Shown here piece by piece: positions 25,026-33,177 of a DNA stretch of 33,716 nt. The DNA comes from Bacteroidales bacterium UBA6346. Its GTDB lineage: Bacteria > Bacteroidota > Bacteroidia > Bacteroidales > UBA932. A program made the translations under genes and the position numbers. The notes beneath the pieces are model-generated. The model was not told the origin of the DNA. It saw only the letters and a list, made by a program, of their open reading frames with translations, and ran no database searches. The stretch lies in the NCBI GenBank assembly GCA_002438905.1, contig DJSA01000068.1, forward strand, positions 1 to 33,716. The letters run 5' to 3'. How positions within the stretch are numbered: position 1 is the first letter of the stretch; each line of letters begins with the position of its first letter.

Positions 25026-25637
25026 CTACTTTCCAACTTTCGTATCATCCACCGTCACAATCGTGGCCTCCTGCTCTTCCTCGGTCTTCGAGGTTTCAGC
25101 CAACTTCTTCTGTATGCGATAGACCTTGGCAGATGAGAGCAGTTCTGACAATCCGGAAACAATGAGGGCCACGCCGACAATGATTCCGACACCACTTGTA
25201 AAAAGTTGCGATGCAAACATCAGCATACCGCCACCAATCGCCTCAACCACAGGCAGTATGAAGAACCAGAATCCAAAACGGGAAGCTCTCTCGGCACTGA
25301 TGAGCGCAATAACCTGATAAATGCCGGAGAGCAGGAGAAGCAGCCCGATCAGCTTCACGGCAATATTCGCTATAAACCCAGCGAAAATGAACACGAGCAC
25401 AGCCACGACAATCTCGATTATCGAGTTCGAGAGCCAGAGCGAGAAGGACCTGTCCTGCCTATGTGTGAATGCGTAAATCATCATTCCGCAGCCGTAAACG
25501 AACAGCACTGCCGCAAAAATCTGCACCAGAAGGGGTATGACGTTGCCCGGATAGGCAACAGCGAGGATCCCGAGTCCCAATGATGCCACGGAGCGGATGA
25601 TACCGCTCCACGGAGTCTTGTAGCCAAATGTTATCAT
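25026..25637 (-). CDS. HdeD/DUF308-family inner-membrane protein
   Basis: A 203-residue protein with six hydrophobic helices in about the first 170 residues (SVASLGLGILAVAYPGNVI, LLVQIFAAVLFVYGCGMMIY, SIIEIVVAVLVFIFAGFIA, IGLLLLLSGIYQVIALI, and two more), followed by a charged cytoplasmic tail (KKLAETSKTEEEQEATI). Evenly spaced helices with G-x-x-x-G turns and this length are what HdeD/DUF308 proteins show. In E. coli HdeD is tied to acid stress; here the role is unknown. It lies 40 bp after recQ and 28 bp before dnaG on the same strand. Confidence 0.82.
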   Translation of the reverse strand: MITFGYKTPWSGIIRSVASLGLGILAVAYPGNVIPLLVQIFAAVLFVYGCGMMIYAFTHRQDRSFSLWLSNSIIEIVVAVLVFIFAGFIANIAVKLIGLLLLLSGIYQVIALISAERASRFGFWFFILPVVEAIGGGMLMFASQLFTSGVGIIVGVALIVSGLSELLSSAKVYRIQKKLAETSKTEEEQEATIVTVDDTKVGK

Positions 25638-25677
25638 GTCTTTATATTTTAGAAACCTTCAAAAAAAATAAACCATC

Positions 25678-27876
25678 TCAGTTCGCGACCTCACAGAGGA
25701 ATTTCAATCTCACAAGGCGTATCTCGTACTCTTCATAGTCCGAGCCCAGTGCCGCGACAGCGTCATCCACAGAATCAGACTCCGCCTCGTCCCGGAAATA
25801 TCCATAAATCTCGTCCACCACATAATCATCGATATTCTGCGCAATGTAGTAATTGAGGTTCAGTTTGAACCCTGACTGGACAATGGACTCTATTTCTGTC
25901 AGAAGTTCGTCAAATTCGATGTCGAGCGCGGAAGCTATGTCCTCCAATGCCATACGACGATCAATGTTCTGGATTATCGAGATGCGGTTGTCGGAATTAT
26001 GACGCACGGTCTTCATCACAGACAGATCATAAGGCCGCTCCACCTCATTCTCTTCCACATACTTGGAAATCAACTCGACAAACTCCCGTCCATATTTCCT
26101 TGCCTTGCCCTCTCCAACTCCCTGGCAGCGCTGGAGTTCGTCAAAGGTAATCGGATACATAATGGACATATCCTCAAGCGCCGCATCGCTGAAAATGACC
26201 CACGGCTGAAGTTTTAGGCGCCGGCTCAAGTCCTTGCGCAGGTCCTTAAGCATCGAGAGAAGCGCCTCGTCGCCGCCGCCTCCGGCACGGGCAGCAGAAG
26301 ACACGACCTCATCGTCATCGTCCTCGCCCTCAGCGAACTCGCGATCTTCGGTGAGCATCAGCGGAGTCGGGTTTTCTGCATATTTCCGGCCCGCTTCCGT
26401 CACGGAGACAAGTCCGTAGGCCTCTATGTCCTTTTCGAGCAGGTGCAGGACAATGCCCTGATGTATGACCGCGCACCAGAAGCGGAAGCTGTGATCGCGT
26501 CCGGAGCCGAAAGCCTCCAGTTCGTCATGCCTATATGACTTTATAAGCGAATTAGTCACTCCAGCCAATATATTTGCAATATGTTCAATCTTGAAACGCT
26601 CCGGAAGGGCGGACACCAGGTCAATCACCATGCACATCTGCTCCGACCCCTCGAACCTTCTCTTTGGATGCAGGCAGTTGTCGCATGCCCCGCAGTTGTC
26701 AAAAGGATAGTCCTCACCGAAGTAATTGAGCAATAGTTTCCTGCGGCAGCAGTTCGACTCAGCATAAGCCACAGTCTCCATCAGCAGTTGCCTTCCTATC
26801 TCCTGCTCGGCAATAGGCTTGCCCTGCATGAACTTTTCGAGTTTCTGTATGTCCTTATAACTATAGAAGGCGATGCACTGTCCCTCCTTCCCGTCACGGC
26901 CGGCACGCCCAGTCTCCTGATAATAGCCCTCAAGACTCTTGGGGATGTCGTAATGAATCACGAAACGCACGTCAGGCTTGTCGATTCCCATGCCGAACGC
27001 TATCGTGGCCACAATGACATTCACATCCTCCATAAGGAAGGCATCCTGATTCTCGGCGCGAGTCTTCGCATCAAGTCCGGCATGGTAGGGACGAGCCTTT
27101 ATTCCGTTGACATTCAAGAGTTCTGCCATTTCCTCGACCTTCTTGCGGCTGAGACAATAGATTATCCCAGACTTTCCCAGGTTCTGCCTTATAAACTTTA
27201 TTATATCCCGCTTGGGGTCCTGCTTATCCCTGATTTCGTAGTAGAGGTTCGGGCGATTGAACGAAGACTTGAAGACCTTCGCGTCCTGAATCCCGAGATT
27301 GCGAAGTATGTCGCTCTGCACCTTCGGTGTTGCGGTTGCGGTGAGCGCGATTATCGGGGCACGGCCGATTTCATTGACAATGGCGCGTATGCGGCGATAT
27401 TCAGGACGGAAATCGTGTCCCCATTCCGAGATGCAATGTGCCTCGTCAACAGCGTAGAAAGATATTTTTATCTCCTTCAGAAGAGCAATATTCTCCGGTT
27501 TCGTCAGAGACTCAGGGGCGACATATAGAAGTTTTGTCACGCCGGACAGCAAATCCGCGCGGACCTCGGCAATCTGCGCCTTTCCGAGCGATGAGTTCAG
27601 AAAATGCGCCACTCCCTCATTACCGGAGACGAACCCGCGTATGACGTCCACCTGGTTCTTCATCAACGCTATAAGAGGTGAAATGACTATAGCCGTACCA
27701 TCCATCAGCAGTGCCGGAAGTTGATAGCAAAGGCTCTTGCCCCCGCCTGTAGGCATCAGGACAAATGCGTCATTTCCCGCAATGAGGTGACGAATTATCT
27801 CCTCCTGACCCGGCTTGAATGATGTGTAACCGAAGAAAATTCTGAGTTTCTCGAACAGTTTCTCTTTATTTACCAT
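25678..27876 (-). CDS. recQ: ATP-dependent DNA helicase RecQ
   Basis: The product has 732 residues from the ATG at 27874-27876 (MVNKEKLFEKLRIFFGY); the frame to 27927 would run through the promoter. RecQ unwinds DNA 3' to 5' in recombination and fork repair. Seen are the Q-motif region FGYTSFKPGQEEII (15-28), Walker A MPTGGGKSLCYQ (41-52), DEAH (144-147), motif VI QETGRAGRDG, the four-cysteine zinc site (CCRRKLLLNYFG to CGACDNC), a winged-helix RQC part and an HRDC domain (LKDLRKDLSRRLKLQPWVIFSD). An extra acidic C-terminal domain of about 120 residues (ALEDIASALDIEFDELL onward) goes beyond the E. coli length of about 610. HdeD and dnaG follow on the same strand. Confidence 0.96.
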   Translation of the reverse strand: MVNKEKLFEKLRIFFGYTSFKPGQEEIIRHLIAGNDAFVLMPTGGGKSLCYQLPALLMDGTAIVISPLIALMKNQVDVIRGFVSGNEGVAHFLNSSLGKAQIAEVRADLLSGVTKLLYVAPESLTKPENIALLKEIKISFYAVDEAHCISEWGHDFRPEYRRIRAIVNEIGRAPIIALTATATPKVQSDILRNLGIQDAKVFKSSFNRPNLYYEIRDKQDPKRDIIKFIRQNLGKSGIIYCLSRKKVEEMAELLNVNGIKARPYHAGLDAKTRAENQDAFLMEDVNVIVATIAFGMGIDKPDVRFVIHYDIPKSLEGYYQETGRAGRDGKEGQCIAFYSYKDIQKLEKFMQGKPIAEQEIGRQLLMETVAYAESNCCRRKLLLNYFGEDYPFDNCGACDNCLHPKRRFEGSEQMCMVIDLVSALPERFKIEHIANILAGVTNSLIKSYRHDELEAFGSGRDHSFRFWCAVIHQGIVLHLLEKDIEAYGLVSVTEAGRKYAENPTPLMLTEDREFAEGEDDDDEVVSSAARAGGGGDEALLSMLKDLRKDLSRRLKLQPWVIFSDAALEDMSIMYPITFDELQRCQGVGEGKARKYGREFVELISKYVEENEVERPYDLSVMKTVRHNSDNRISIIQNIDRRMALEDIASALDIEFDELLTEIESIVQSGFKLNLNYYIAQNIDDYVVDEIYGYFRDEAESDSVDDAVAALGSDYEEYEIRLVRLKFLCEVAN

Positions 27877-27897
27877 ATTCGTTGAGCGAATTATGTT

Positions 27898-27927
27898 TAA
27901 AGGTAGGCATATTTTCGTGTTCGGCAA
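27898..27927 (-). promoter_or_regulatory. Promoter of recQ
   Basis: On the minus strand TACCTTTA (27898-27905) fits the -7 box in seven of its eight places and TTG (27925-27927) is 19 nt upstream. The recQ ATG is 21 nt after the box. Confidence 0.6.
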
Positions 27928-27970
27928 AATAAAATGCGGATTTATTATACTTTACTTGAGAAAGTTTGAG

Positions 27971-27978
27971 TACCTTTG
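27971..27978 (+). promoter_or_regulatory. -7 box of the FKBP-DUF3127 operon
   Basis: TACCTTTG is a full match to TAnnTTTG and sits 67 nt before the FKBP start. No TTG is at the expected upstream place. It is back to back with the recQ promoter. Confidence 0.55.
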
Positions 27979-28045
27979 CGGTCGGCTTGGGTCTTCTCGG
28001 GTCCGTGAGCACAAGGATATAAACACATAAAAATTAATACGTATT

Positions 28046-28807
28046 ATGAAAGCATCAAGAATTTTTGCGGCTGCCGTCGTGGCCGCACTTGCACTCTCCT
28101 GCAAGTCAAACAGCGACGTCAAGGTTGACGTGGAACTCCCGTCCAAGGCGGAGGCCGATTCCGTAAGCTACCTCATCGGCGTGAACTTCGGTTCGTTCCT
28201 CAAGGGCAATGGAATCTGCGACAACCTCTCTGAAATCAACATGTCGGAACTCAAGAAGGGAATGAGCGATTTTCTCAAGGCCGAGGGCAACTACTATGAT
28301 CCGGAATTCGGCAAGCAGTTCAAAATCAACCCTGAGGACATGGGACGTATCATCAACGGCTACCTTTCAAAGAAAAGCGAGTACACGGCCGCTGTCAACA
28401 AGGCAAAGGGAGAGAAATTCCTCTCCGAGAACCTCAAGAACGGCGTGGACACCACAGCTTCCGGTCTCCAGTACACAATCATCGAGGAAGGCGCGGAGTA
28501 CAAGGTGCAGCCTAACGACACGGTTTGGGTATTCTACAGCGGAAAGACAATTGACGGGAAGGAATTTGACGGAAACATGGGCAAGGAAGAGCCTACCCAG
28601 TTCGTTGCGAACCGCGTGATCAAGGGCTGGACTGAGGGTCTCGGACTTCTCGGTGAAGGCGGAAAGGCAACTTTCTTCATTCCGTCCGACCTCGCATATG
28701 GCGAGAGGGGTAACCGCGGCATCGAGCCTAACTCTGTGCTTATCTTCGACGTAGAGGTTCAGAAGGTAGGCAAGTACCAGCCAAAAGAAGAAAAAGAGGA
28801 GAAATAG
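28046..28807 (+). CDS. FKBP-type peptidyl-prolyl isomerase lipoprotein
   Basis: The product has 253 residues. The signal MKASRIFAAAVVAALALSC ends in a lipobox, so it is membrane-anchored in the periplasm or outer membrane. Residues about 35-130 are the helical FKBP N-terminal dimerisation domain (ADSVSYLIGVNFGSFLKG), and 140-242 are the isomerase (TVWVFYSGKTIDGKEFD, VIKGWTEGLGLLGEGGKATFFIPSDLAYG, SVLIFDVEVQKV). The key aromatic and Asp residues of FKBP pockets are visible in these motifs. It probably helps fold outer-membrane or surface proteins, as FkpA and Mip do. The tail is rich in Lys and Glu. The DUF3127 gene begins 3 bp later. Confidence 0.94.
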   Translation: MKASRIFAAAVVAALALSCKSNSDVKVDVELPSKAEADSVSYLIGVNFGSFLKGNGICDNLSEINMSELKKGMSDFLKAEGNYYDPEFGKQFKINPEDMGRIINGYLSKKSEYTAAVNKAKGEKFLSENLKNGVDTTASGLQYTIIEEGAEYKVQPNDTVWVFYSGKTIDGKEFDGNMGKEEPTQFVANRVIKGWTEGLGLLGEGGKATFFIPSDLAYGERGNRGIEPNSVLIFDVEVQKVGKYQPKEEKEEK

Positions 28808-28810
28808 CCA

Positions 28811-29239
28811 ATGGCACTCGAACTTGAAGGAAAAATAATCACAAAGCTTCCCGTCCAGAACGGCACTTCCGCAAGAGGTCCGTGGTCAAAACAGGAGTTT
28901 GTGATTGAGTATCAGGAAGGTAACTATCCTACCCAAGTCTGCATGAATGTCTGGGGCGAGGACAAGGTGAAGGAACTAGAGAAATTCCAGGCCGGCGAGT
29001 CTGTTAAAGTTTCCTTCAACCTCTCAAGCCGCGAATACAACGGCCGCTGGTACTCCGACATCCGCGCATGGCGCATTGAGCACGCGGGAGGGGCGCAGCC
29101 GCAGACGCAAGCTCCGGCTTATGGAGCTCCGGGCTACGCGACACCAACCGGCGCAGGCGCTCCGCAGCAGCCTGCCGCGCCGGCGGCAAAGCCGACGGAT
29201 TTTGACGCGGCAGAGAGCGAGGACGACCTCCCATTCTAA
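28811..29239 (+). CDS. DUF3127 protein with SSB-like acidic tail
   Basis: A 142-residue protein. Residues 1-95 (MALELEGKIITKLPVQNGTS, VIEYQEGNYPTQVCMNVWG, GESVKVSFNLSSREYNGRWYSDIRAWRIE) are the DUF3127 domain, which looks like an OB fold similar to single-strand binding proteins. A Pro/Ala/Gln/Gly-rich linker follows and the last residues are ESEDDLPF, very like the DDIPF tip by which SSB recruits partner enzymes. This points to a DNA- or RNA-binding role; it is inference and no substrate is shown. The start is 3 bp after the FKBP stop, so the two are translated from one mRNA that ends at the terminator 68 bp downstream. Confidence 0.9.
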   Translation: MALELEGKIITKLPVQNGTSARGPWSKQEFVIEYQEGNYPTQVCMNVWGEDKVKELEKFQAGESVKVSFNLSSREYNGRWYSDIRAWRIEHAGGAQPQTQAPAYGAPGYATPTGAGAPQQPAAPAAKPTDFDAAESEDDLPF

Positions 29240-29306
29240 CGGAACAGACTGAATGGAAGAGGATTGCACTCCACTTTTTATTCAATTCCTCTGACAACAA
29301 ACAATT

Positions 29307-29352
29307 AAGAAGCGCGGCTGAATTTCTTTTTCAGCCGCGCTTCTTTTTTTTT
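29307..29352 (+). terminator. Rho-independent terminator of the FKBP-DUF3127 operon
   Basis: AAGAAGCGCGGCTGAA (29307-29322) pairs without mismatch to TTCAGCCGCGCTTCTT (29330-29345) around a 7-nt loop, and a T tract runs to 29352. It is the clearest terminator of the window. Confidence 0.95.
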
Positions 29353-29365
29353 ATCTGCGTGATTA

Positions 29366-29483
29366 GGGATTTAAAAAAAGATGGAGTGCAAGGCGCTCAG
29401 CGAAGCCAAATACCGCAGCAACCTCATGGTTGTGAGGATTTTGGCAAGACGAGCAACGCAGCAATCCGCTTTTTCTTAATCCC
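29366..29483 (-). ncRNA. Structured dispersed hairpin element, copy B, at the glycerol-1-phosphate dehydrogenase 3' end
   Basis: About 118 bp with the same fold as copy A. Pairs in plus coordinates: GGGATT 29366-29371 with AATCCC 29478-29483; AAAAAG 29375-29380 with CTTTTT 29469-29474; TGC 29387-29389 with GCA 29461-29463; GCG 29393-29395 with CGC 29457-29459; CTC 29396-29398 with GAG 29451-29453; GCCAAA 29405-29410 with TTTGGC 29440-29445; CAACC 29419-29423 with GGTTG 29428-29432. The unpaired CAA (29454-29456), the CCGCAG before the apical hairpin and the TGAGGA after it are the same in both copies. The gene's TAA stop lies in the right arm. It is separated from the plus-strand operon by a terminator. 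Confidence 0.72.
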
Positions 29484-30882
29484 GTATCTGCCAGTAGCCT
29501 CCCCGACCGAAAAGAAAGTCGTCAAGTTCCGGAAGAAGTCCGAGACGCTGGGTAAGGTCAATAGCGGTGATGCGGTCACGCATATAGGGAATGTGCCGGA
29601 AGGCCGTGCGGAGAGCAGCGTGCGAGACTGCTATCATCTCCGGTTCATAGGGGGCATGGGCTGCCTTGAGAAGACTGCGAAGTTCACTCATGGTCATCAG
29701 TTCGGATTCCAGACGTTTCTTCAGACCCGCCCAATTGTATCGTACACCAGCAAGCTGGCTGCGGAGTTGTCCCCCATCGGGATATTTAGCTCGGCTCTCA
29801 CGTACAGCGGCCTCGGTCTGATCAGCGGGGATGTCTGTAAAGACGCGTCGTATTTCCTTTTCCATCTCCGCCCAAGAGGGCCATGCGGAAACGCAGGCAT
29901 CCACATCCGTCGCAGAAAGGTCGCGGTTGAGGAGAAATTCATAGCAGGCTGCCGAGACCAACGAGCCGATGCCAACCTCAAAGCCGTGAGGCACGGGGCG
30001 GCCGGCAGTAAGGAACGACTTGCCGCTCTCGAATCCGGGGACGGTCTCCGCACCGCTATAGCGGAGATCGGTCATCTCCCAATAATGTCCGAAAAGATGC
30101 TCTGTCCCTGACGAAGGACGGCTACTATGGTAGGCCTGCATAGCAAACCCGCTGAGTATCAGGCTTTCAGCAAGCCTCTCTACCGCAAAGACCTCACCAT
30201 TATAGACGGCCTCGGGATGGGCAAGCGACTCCCGCAGCCCGCCATGCACAAGGTTGTAGGAGAAATTGTCAATACTCTCGCAACCCATCGCATCGGCAAC
30301 AATCCAGTCAGCGCCGGCAGGAATCTTTGCAAGAAGGTCGGCATAGCCTGAAACCGCAAGGTATTTCGGAGCCTTTGCAGCCACCGCCGGATCTACAATT
30401 ATTCCGAACGCCGCCCGACAGTCGAACGTCCGTTTGAAACCGTCTTTGATTATCGATGCGCCATAAGCGGAAAATCCGTCCATTGACACAGTTGTCGCCA
30501 CAATCATATACCTTCTGCCCAGATGCTCTGAGGCAAGTTTAGTAAGGTCATTCACAACTCCGGCACCAACAGCGACAGGGATGGCGTCAGTCTTCCCCAG
30601 AAAAGCCTCAAGTTCCTCAACGAAAGACCATTCCGCGAAAATGTTCCTATCACGGAATATAAAAGGCTCCGACATCGGAATCCCGGCCTGTCTCATATAT
30701 CCGTCAACCTCCGCTGCGGCAATGTCCCAGGTGTTCATGTCAGCGACAACCACCGCCTTCTTTCCCGGAAACAACTGCAAGAACATTTCCGGCGTCCTCT
30801 TCATGGCCCCTACACCGATTATGAGAGCCTTCGTGTCAGTCGTCCTTTCTAATGCGTTTTCTATGTTTCTTAAATTTTCCAA
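29476..30882 (-). CDS. sn-Glycerol-1-phosphate dehydrogenase-like protein (iron-alcohol dehydrogenase superfamily)
   Basis: A 468-residue protein of the AraM/EgsA group, which reduces dihydroxyacetone phosphate to glycerol-1-phosphate with NAD(P)H. Seen are the dinucleotide motif VAVGAGVVNDLTK (about 103-115), ATTVSMDGFSAYGAS, the metal-ligand region ADLLAKIPAGADW, RPSSGTEHLFGHYWEM and PVPHGFEVGIGSL with their Asp and His ligands. It is about 70 residues longer than the Bacillus AraM, with extra helical C-terminus. The start is the TTG at 30880-30882, one base after the DUF1015 stop; no ATG exists before residue 27 and the family opening (IENALERTTDTKALIIG) needs this start. The product in this organism is not proven. 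Confidence 0.85.
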   Translation of the reverse strand: MENLRNIENALERTTDTKALIIGVGAMKRTPEMFLQLFPGKKAVVVADMNTWDIAAAEVDGYMRQAGIPMSEPFIFRDRNIFAEWSFVEELEAFLGKTDAIPVAVGAGVVNDLTKLASEHLGRRYMIVATTVSMDGFSAYGASIIKDGFKRTFDCRAAFGIIVDPAVAAKAPKYLAVSGYADLLAKIPAGADWIVADAMGCESIDNFSYNLVHGGLRESLAHPEAVYNGEVFAVERLAESLILSGFAMQAYHSSRPSSGTEHLFGHYWEMTDLRYSGAETVPGFESGKSFLTAGRPVPHGFEVGIGSLVSAACYEFLLNRDLSATDVDACVSAWPSWAEMEKEIRRVFTDIPADQTEAAVRESRAKYPDGGQLRSQLAGVRYNWAGLKKRLESELMTMSELRSLLKAAHAPYEPEMIAVSHAALRTAFRHIPYMRDRITAIDLTQRLGLLPELDDFLFGRGGYWQIRD

Positions 30883-30883
30883 A

Positions 30884-32155
30884 TCAGTCCAATTTATGTA
30901 TCGCTAGCCCAGATCTGAGTTTAGGCTCAAACCAGGTAGTCTTCGGAGGCATTATACTGCCGCTGTCTGCAATGTTCACCAACTCCTTCATTGACACGGG
31001 ATAAAGAGCGAAAGCAACCGCCATCTCACCGCTGTCAACCCTGCGCGCAAGCTCTCCCAATCCGCGTATGCCTCCGACAAAATCTATTCTTTTATCCCTT
31101 CGGAGATCCTTAATTCCCAGCATCTTGTCAAGAACCACCTCTGACAATATCGTCACATCAAGGCATCCTGTAGGATCACTTTCATCAACACTCTTCCGAT
31201 AGTTCAGCCTCCACCAATACCCATCGAGGTACATCAAGAACTCATGGCGGTGCCGCGGAGCATAGTCGCAGAATCCCTCCGCTGCGGCCCGACGACGTTC
31301 CGCCTCCGTGCCAAGCCCCTCAAGCGAGAAGTCCTTGAGAAGTTCATTCCTGAACGACTCCGGATCAAGGCCATTCAAATCCCTGACCACCCGGTTGTAT
31401 TCCATTATCTTCAAGTCGCTTTCAGGAAACGCCACAGCCATGAACCAGTTGTATTCCTCGTCACCGGTATGGCTCGGGTTGTTTCCGCGCTTCTCCGCAC
31501 CCACCCGCGCGGCCGCTGCTGTACGATGATGCCCGTCAGCAACATAAAACGCCTGGATTCCTGCAAATTCCGCAGTTATGGCGGCAATGTCAGCATCGTT
31601 ATCAATCACCCAGAAACGATGCCCGAACCCATCGTCCGCAACGAAGTCATATTCCGGAGTGCGGGAAGTGTATTTCCTGACAATCGAGTCTATCAGTTCG
31701 TCGTCCGGGTAGGAAAAGAACACCGGCTCGATGTTGGCGTTCTGGATACGCACGTGAACCATGCGGTCATCCTCCTTGTCCTTACGTGTCAACTCATGCT
31801 TTTTTATTGCGCCTGATGCGTAATCGTCCGTGTGCGCACAGAGCACAAGCCCATACTGGGTGCGCCCGTCCATTGTCTGGGCATAGACATAGTAGCACTC
31901 CTTGTCGTCCTGCCTGAGCCAGCCGTTCTTCTGCCAAAGCGCAAAGTTCTCCACGGCTTTGCTGTAGGCAGCATCGGAGTGGCCGTCAATTATCGGAGAG
32001 AAGTCAATCTCCGGCTTTGTGATATGAAGAAGCGATTTTTCACCGGCTTCGGCCTGAGCCTCTTCAGAGTCAAGCACGTCATACGGCCTTGCAGCCACTT
32101 CCTCGATAATCTCGCGCGGCGGACGCACCGCCGCAAAAGGTTTCACTCTTACCAT
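30884..32155 (-). CDS. DUF1015-family protein
   Basis: The product has 423 residues from the ATG at 32153-32155 (MVRVKPFAAVRPPREIIEEV); a second ATG 18 nt upstream is possible, but family members start just before the KPF. The marks are RPYDVLDSEEA, the central AFYVADGHHRTAAAARV and the C-terminal DFVGGIRGLGELARRVDSGE. DUF1015 is uncharacterised in general; the DGHHR motif looks like a metal or nucleotide site. It sits between serA (46 bp) and the glycerol-1-phosphate dehydrogenase (1 bp). In Bacteroidetes this gene is often near serC/serA, which suggests but does not prove a link with serine or phosphoserine metabolism. Confidence 0.88.
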   Translation of the reverse strand: MVRVKPFAAVRPPREIIEEVAARPYDVLDSEEAQAEAGEKSLLHITKPEIDFSPIIDGHSDAAYSKAVENFALWQKNGWLRQDDKECYYVYAQTMDGRTQYGLVLCAHTDDYASGAIKKHELTRKDKEDDRMVHVRIQNANIEPVFFSYPDDELIDSIVRKYTSRTPEYDFVADDGFGHRFWVIDNDADIAAITAEFAGIQAFYVADGHHRTAAAARVGAEKRGNNPSHTGDEEYNWFMAVAFPESDLKIMEYNRVVRDLNGLDPESFRNELLKDFSLEGLGTEAERRRAAAEGFCDYAPRHRHEFLMYLDGYWWRLNYRKSVDESDPTGCLDVTILSEVVLDKMLGIKDLRRDKRIDFVGGIRGLGELARRVDSGEMAVAFALYPVSMKELVNIADSGSIMPPKTTWFEPKLRSGLAIHKLD

Positions 32156-32201
32156 GTACTGTCCAAATTGCATCTTCCAGAAAAAACGAAAGACCTTGCC
32201 A

Positions 32202-33122
32202 TTACTTATTCAGCCTATACTTCTCGCACCCTGTTGCAAAATATGCGACAATCTGTCGTGCAGCGGCAAGACCCGCATTGACGTTCGCCTCCGCAGTCTC
32301 TGCCCCCATCTTCTTCGGAGTCGCGAAATAGTGATTTCCAAGCGACTCGGCAAAGGCTTCCGCAGCATCGGGAGCAACATCCGTGACATATTTCAAGTCC
32401 CCGCGCAACTTGAGAATTTCCAGAAGCGATGCCTCGTCAACCACCTCCTTGCGGGCAGTATTCACAAGGCATCCACCCTTCGGCATCCTTCCGACAAGAG
32501 CGGCATCAATCGAGCCGGCTGTCTGTGGAGTTGCAGGAATATGCAGAGAGACGAAGTCGCAGGAAGAATACATCTGCTCCAGCGAGTCCGCAGCCTCAAC
32601 ACCATCGGCAATCATCTTTTCCGCGGGAACAAAGGGATCGAAAGCCGTCACGAACATTCCGAGCGCCTTTGCCTTTGCAGCAACCAAACGTCCCACATTG
32701 CCGTAGGCCTGAAGTCCGAGTCTCTTTCCAAAAATCTCGGAGCCAGTGCCGGGAGTGAATTGGTTACGCGACATATATATCATGAGTGCAATCACGAGTT
32801 CCGCCACGGCATTGGCATTCTGCCCCGGAGTGTTCATGGCGACGACTCCATGAGCCGTGCAGGCCGCGAGGTCAATGTTGTCATATCCGGCTCCGGCTCT
32901 TACCACTATCTTCAACTTCGGAGCAGCCTCTATTACTTCATTCGTCACCTTATCCGAGCGTACAATCAGCGCATCGGCGTCAGCGACCGCAGTCAAAAGG
33001 GCATCCTGCCCATCGTATTTTTCAAACAAGAACAACTGATGTCCCTGTGCCTCAACAATTTCCCTCATTCCATCCACCGCTGCCTTCGCGAATGGTTTCT
33101 GAGTGGCGACTAAAATATTCAT
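32202..33122 (-). CDS. serA: D-3-phosphoglycerate dehydrogenase, short form
   Basis: A 306-residue 2-hydroxyacid dehydrogenase that would oxidise 3-phosphoglycerate, the first step of serine synthesis. Seen are the substrate loop VRAGAGYDNID (75-84), NTPGQNANAVAEL (97-109), a Rossmann turn AYGNVGR (139-145, with Ala at the first Gly place) and NTARKEVVDE with the substrate-binding R224. No ACT or regulatory domain is present, so feedback control by serine is not expected in the usual way. The place of the catalytic His reads ATPKKMGAETAEAN, with Lys instead of His, as in the short 'type III-K' enzymes described from Entamoeba and related Bacteroidetes proteins. serC lies 55 bp upstream. Confidence 0.87.
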   Translation of the reverse strand: MNILVATQKPFAKAAVDGMREIVEAQGHQLFLFEKYDGQDALLTAVADADALIVRSDKVTNEVIEAAPKLKIVVRAGAGYDNIDLAACTAHGVVAMNTPGQNANAVAELVIALMIYMSRNQFTPGTGSEIFGKRLGLQAYGNVGRLVAAKAKALGMFVTAFDPFVPAEKMIADGVEAADSLEQMYSSCDFVSLHIPATPQTAGSIDAALVGRMPKGGCLVNTARKEVVDEASLLEILKLRGDLKYVTDVAPDAAEAFAESLGNHYFATPKKMGAETAEANVNAGLAAARQIVAYFATGCEKYRLNK

Positions 33123-33156
33123 GGCAATTCCCTATTATGAAACGAAACTCGTATGA

Positions 33157-33176
33157 TGCCATCACCCCTGATGGCA
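33157..33176 (-). repeat. Hairpin between serC and serA
   Basis: TGCCATCA (33157-33164) and TGATGGCA (33169-33176) form eight-base arms around CCCC, one base after the serC stop codon. No T tract follows, so it is more likely a stability or processing hairpin than a terminator. Confidence 0.5.
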
Positions 33177-33177
33177 G

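Noticed and set aside
32154..33113. 319-codon open frame on the plus strand
   Set aside because: Antisense to serA, which has clear catalytic motifs.
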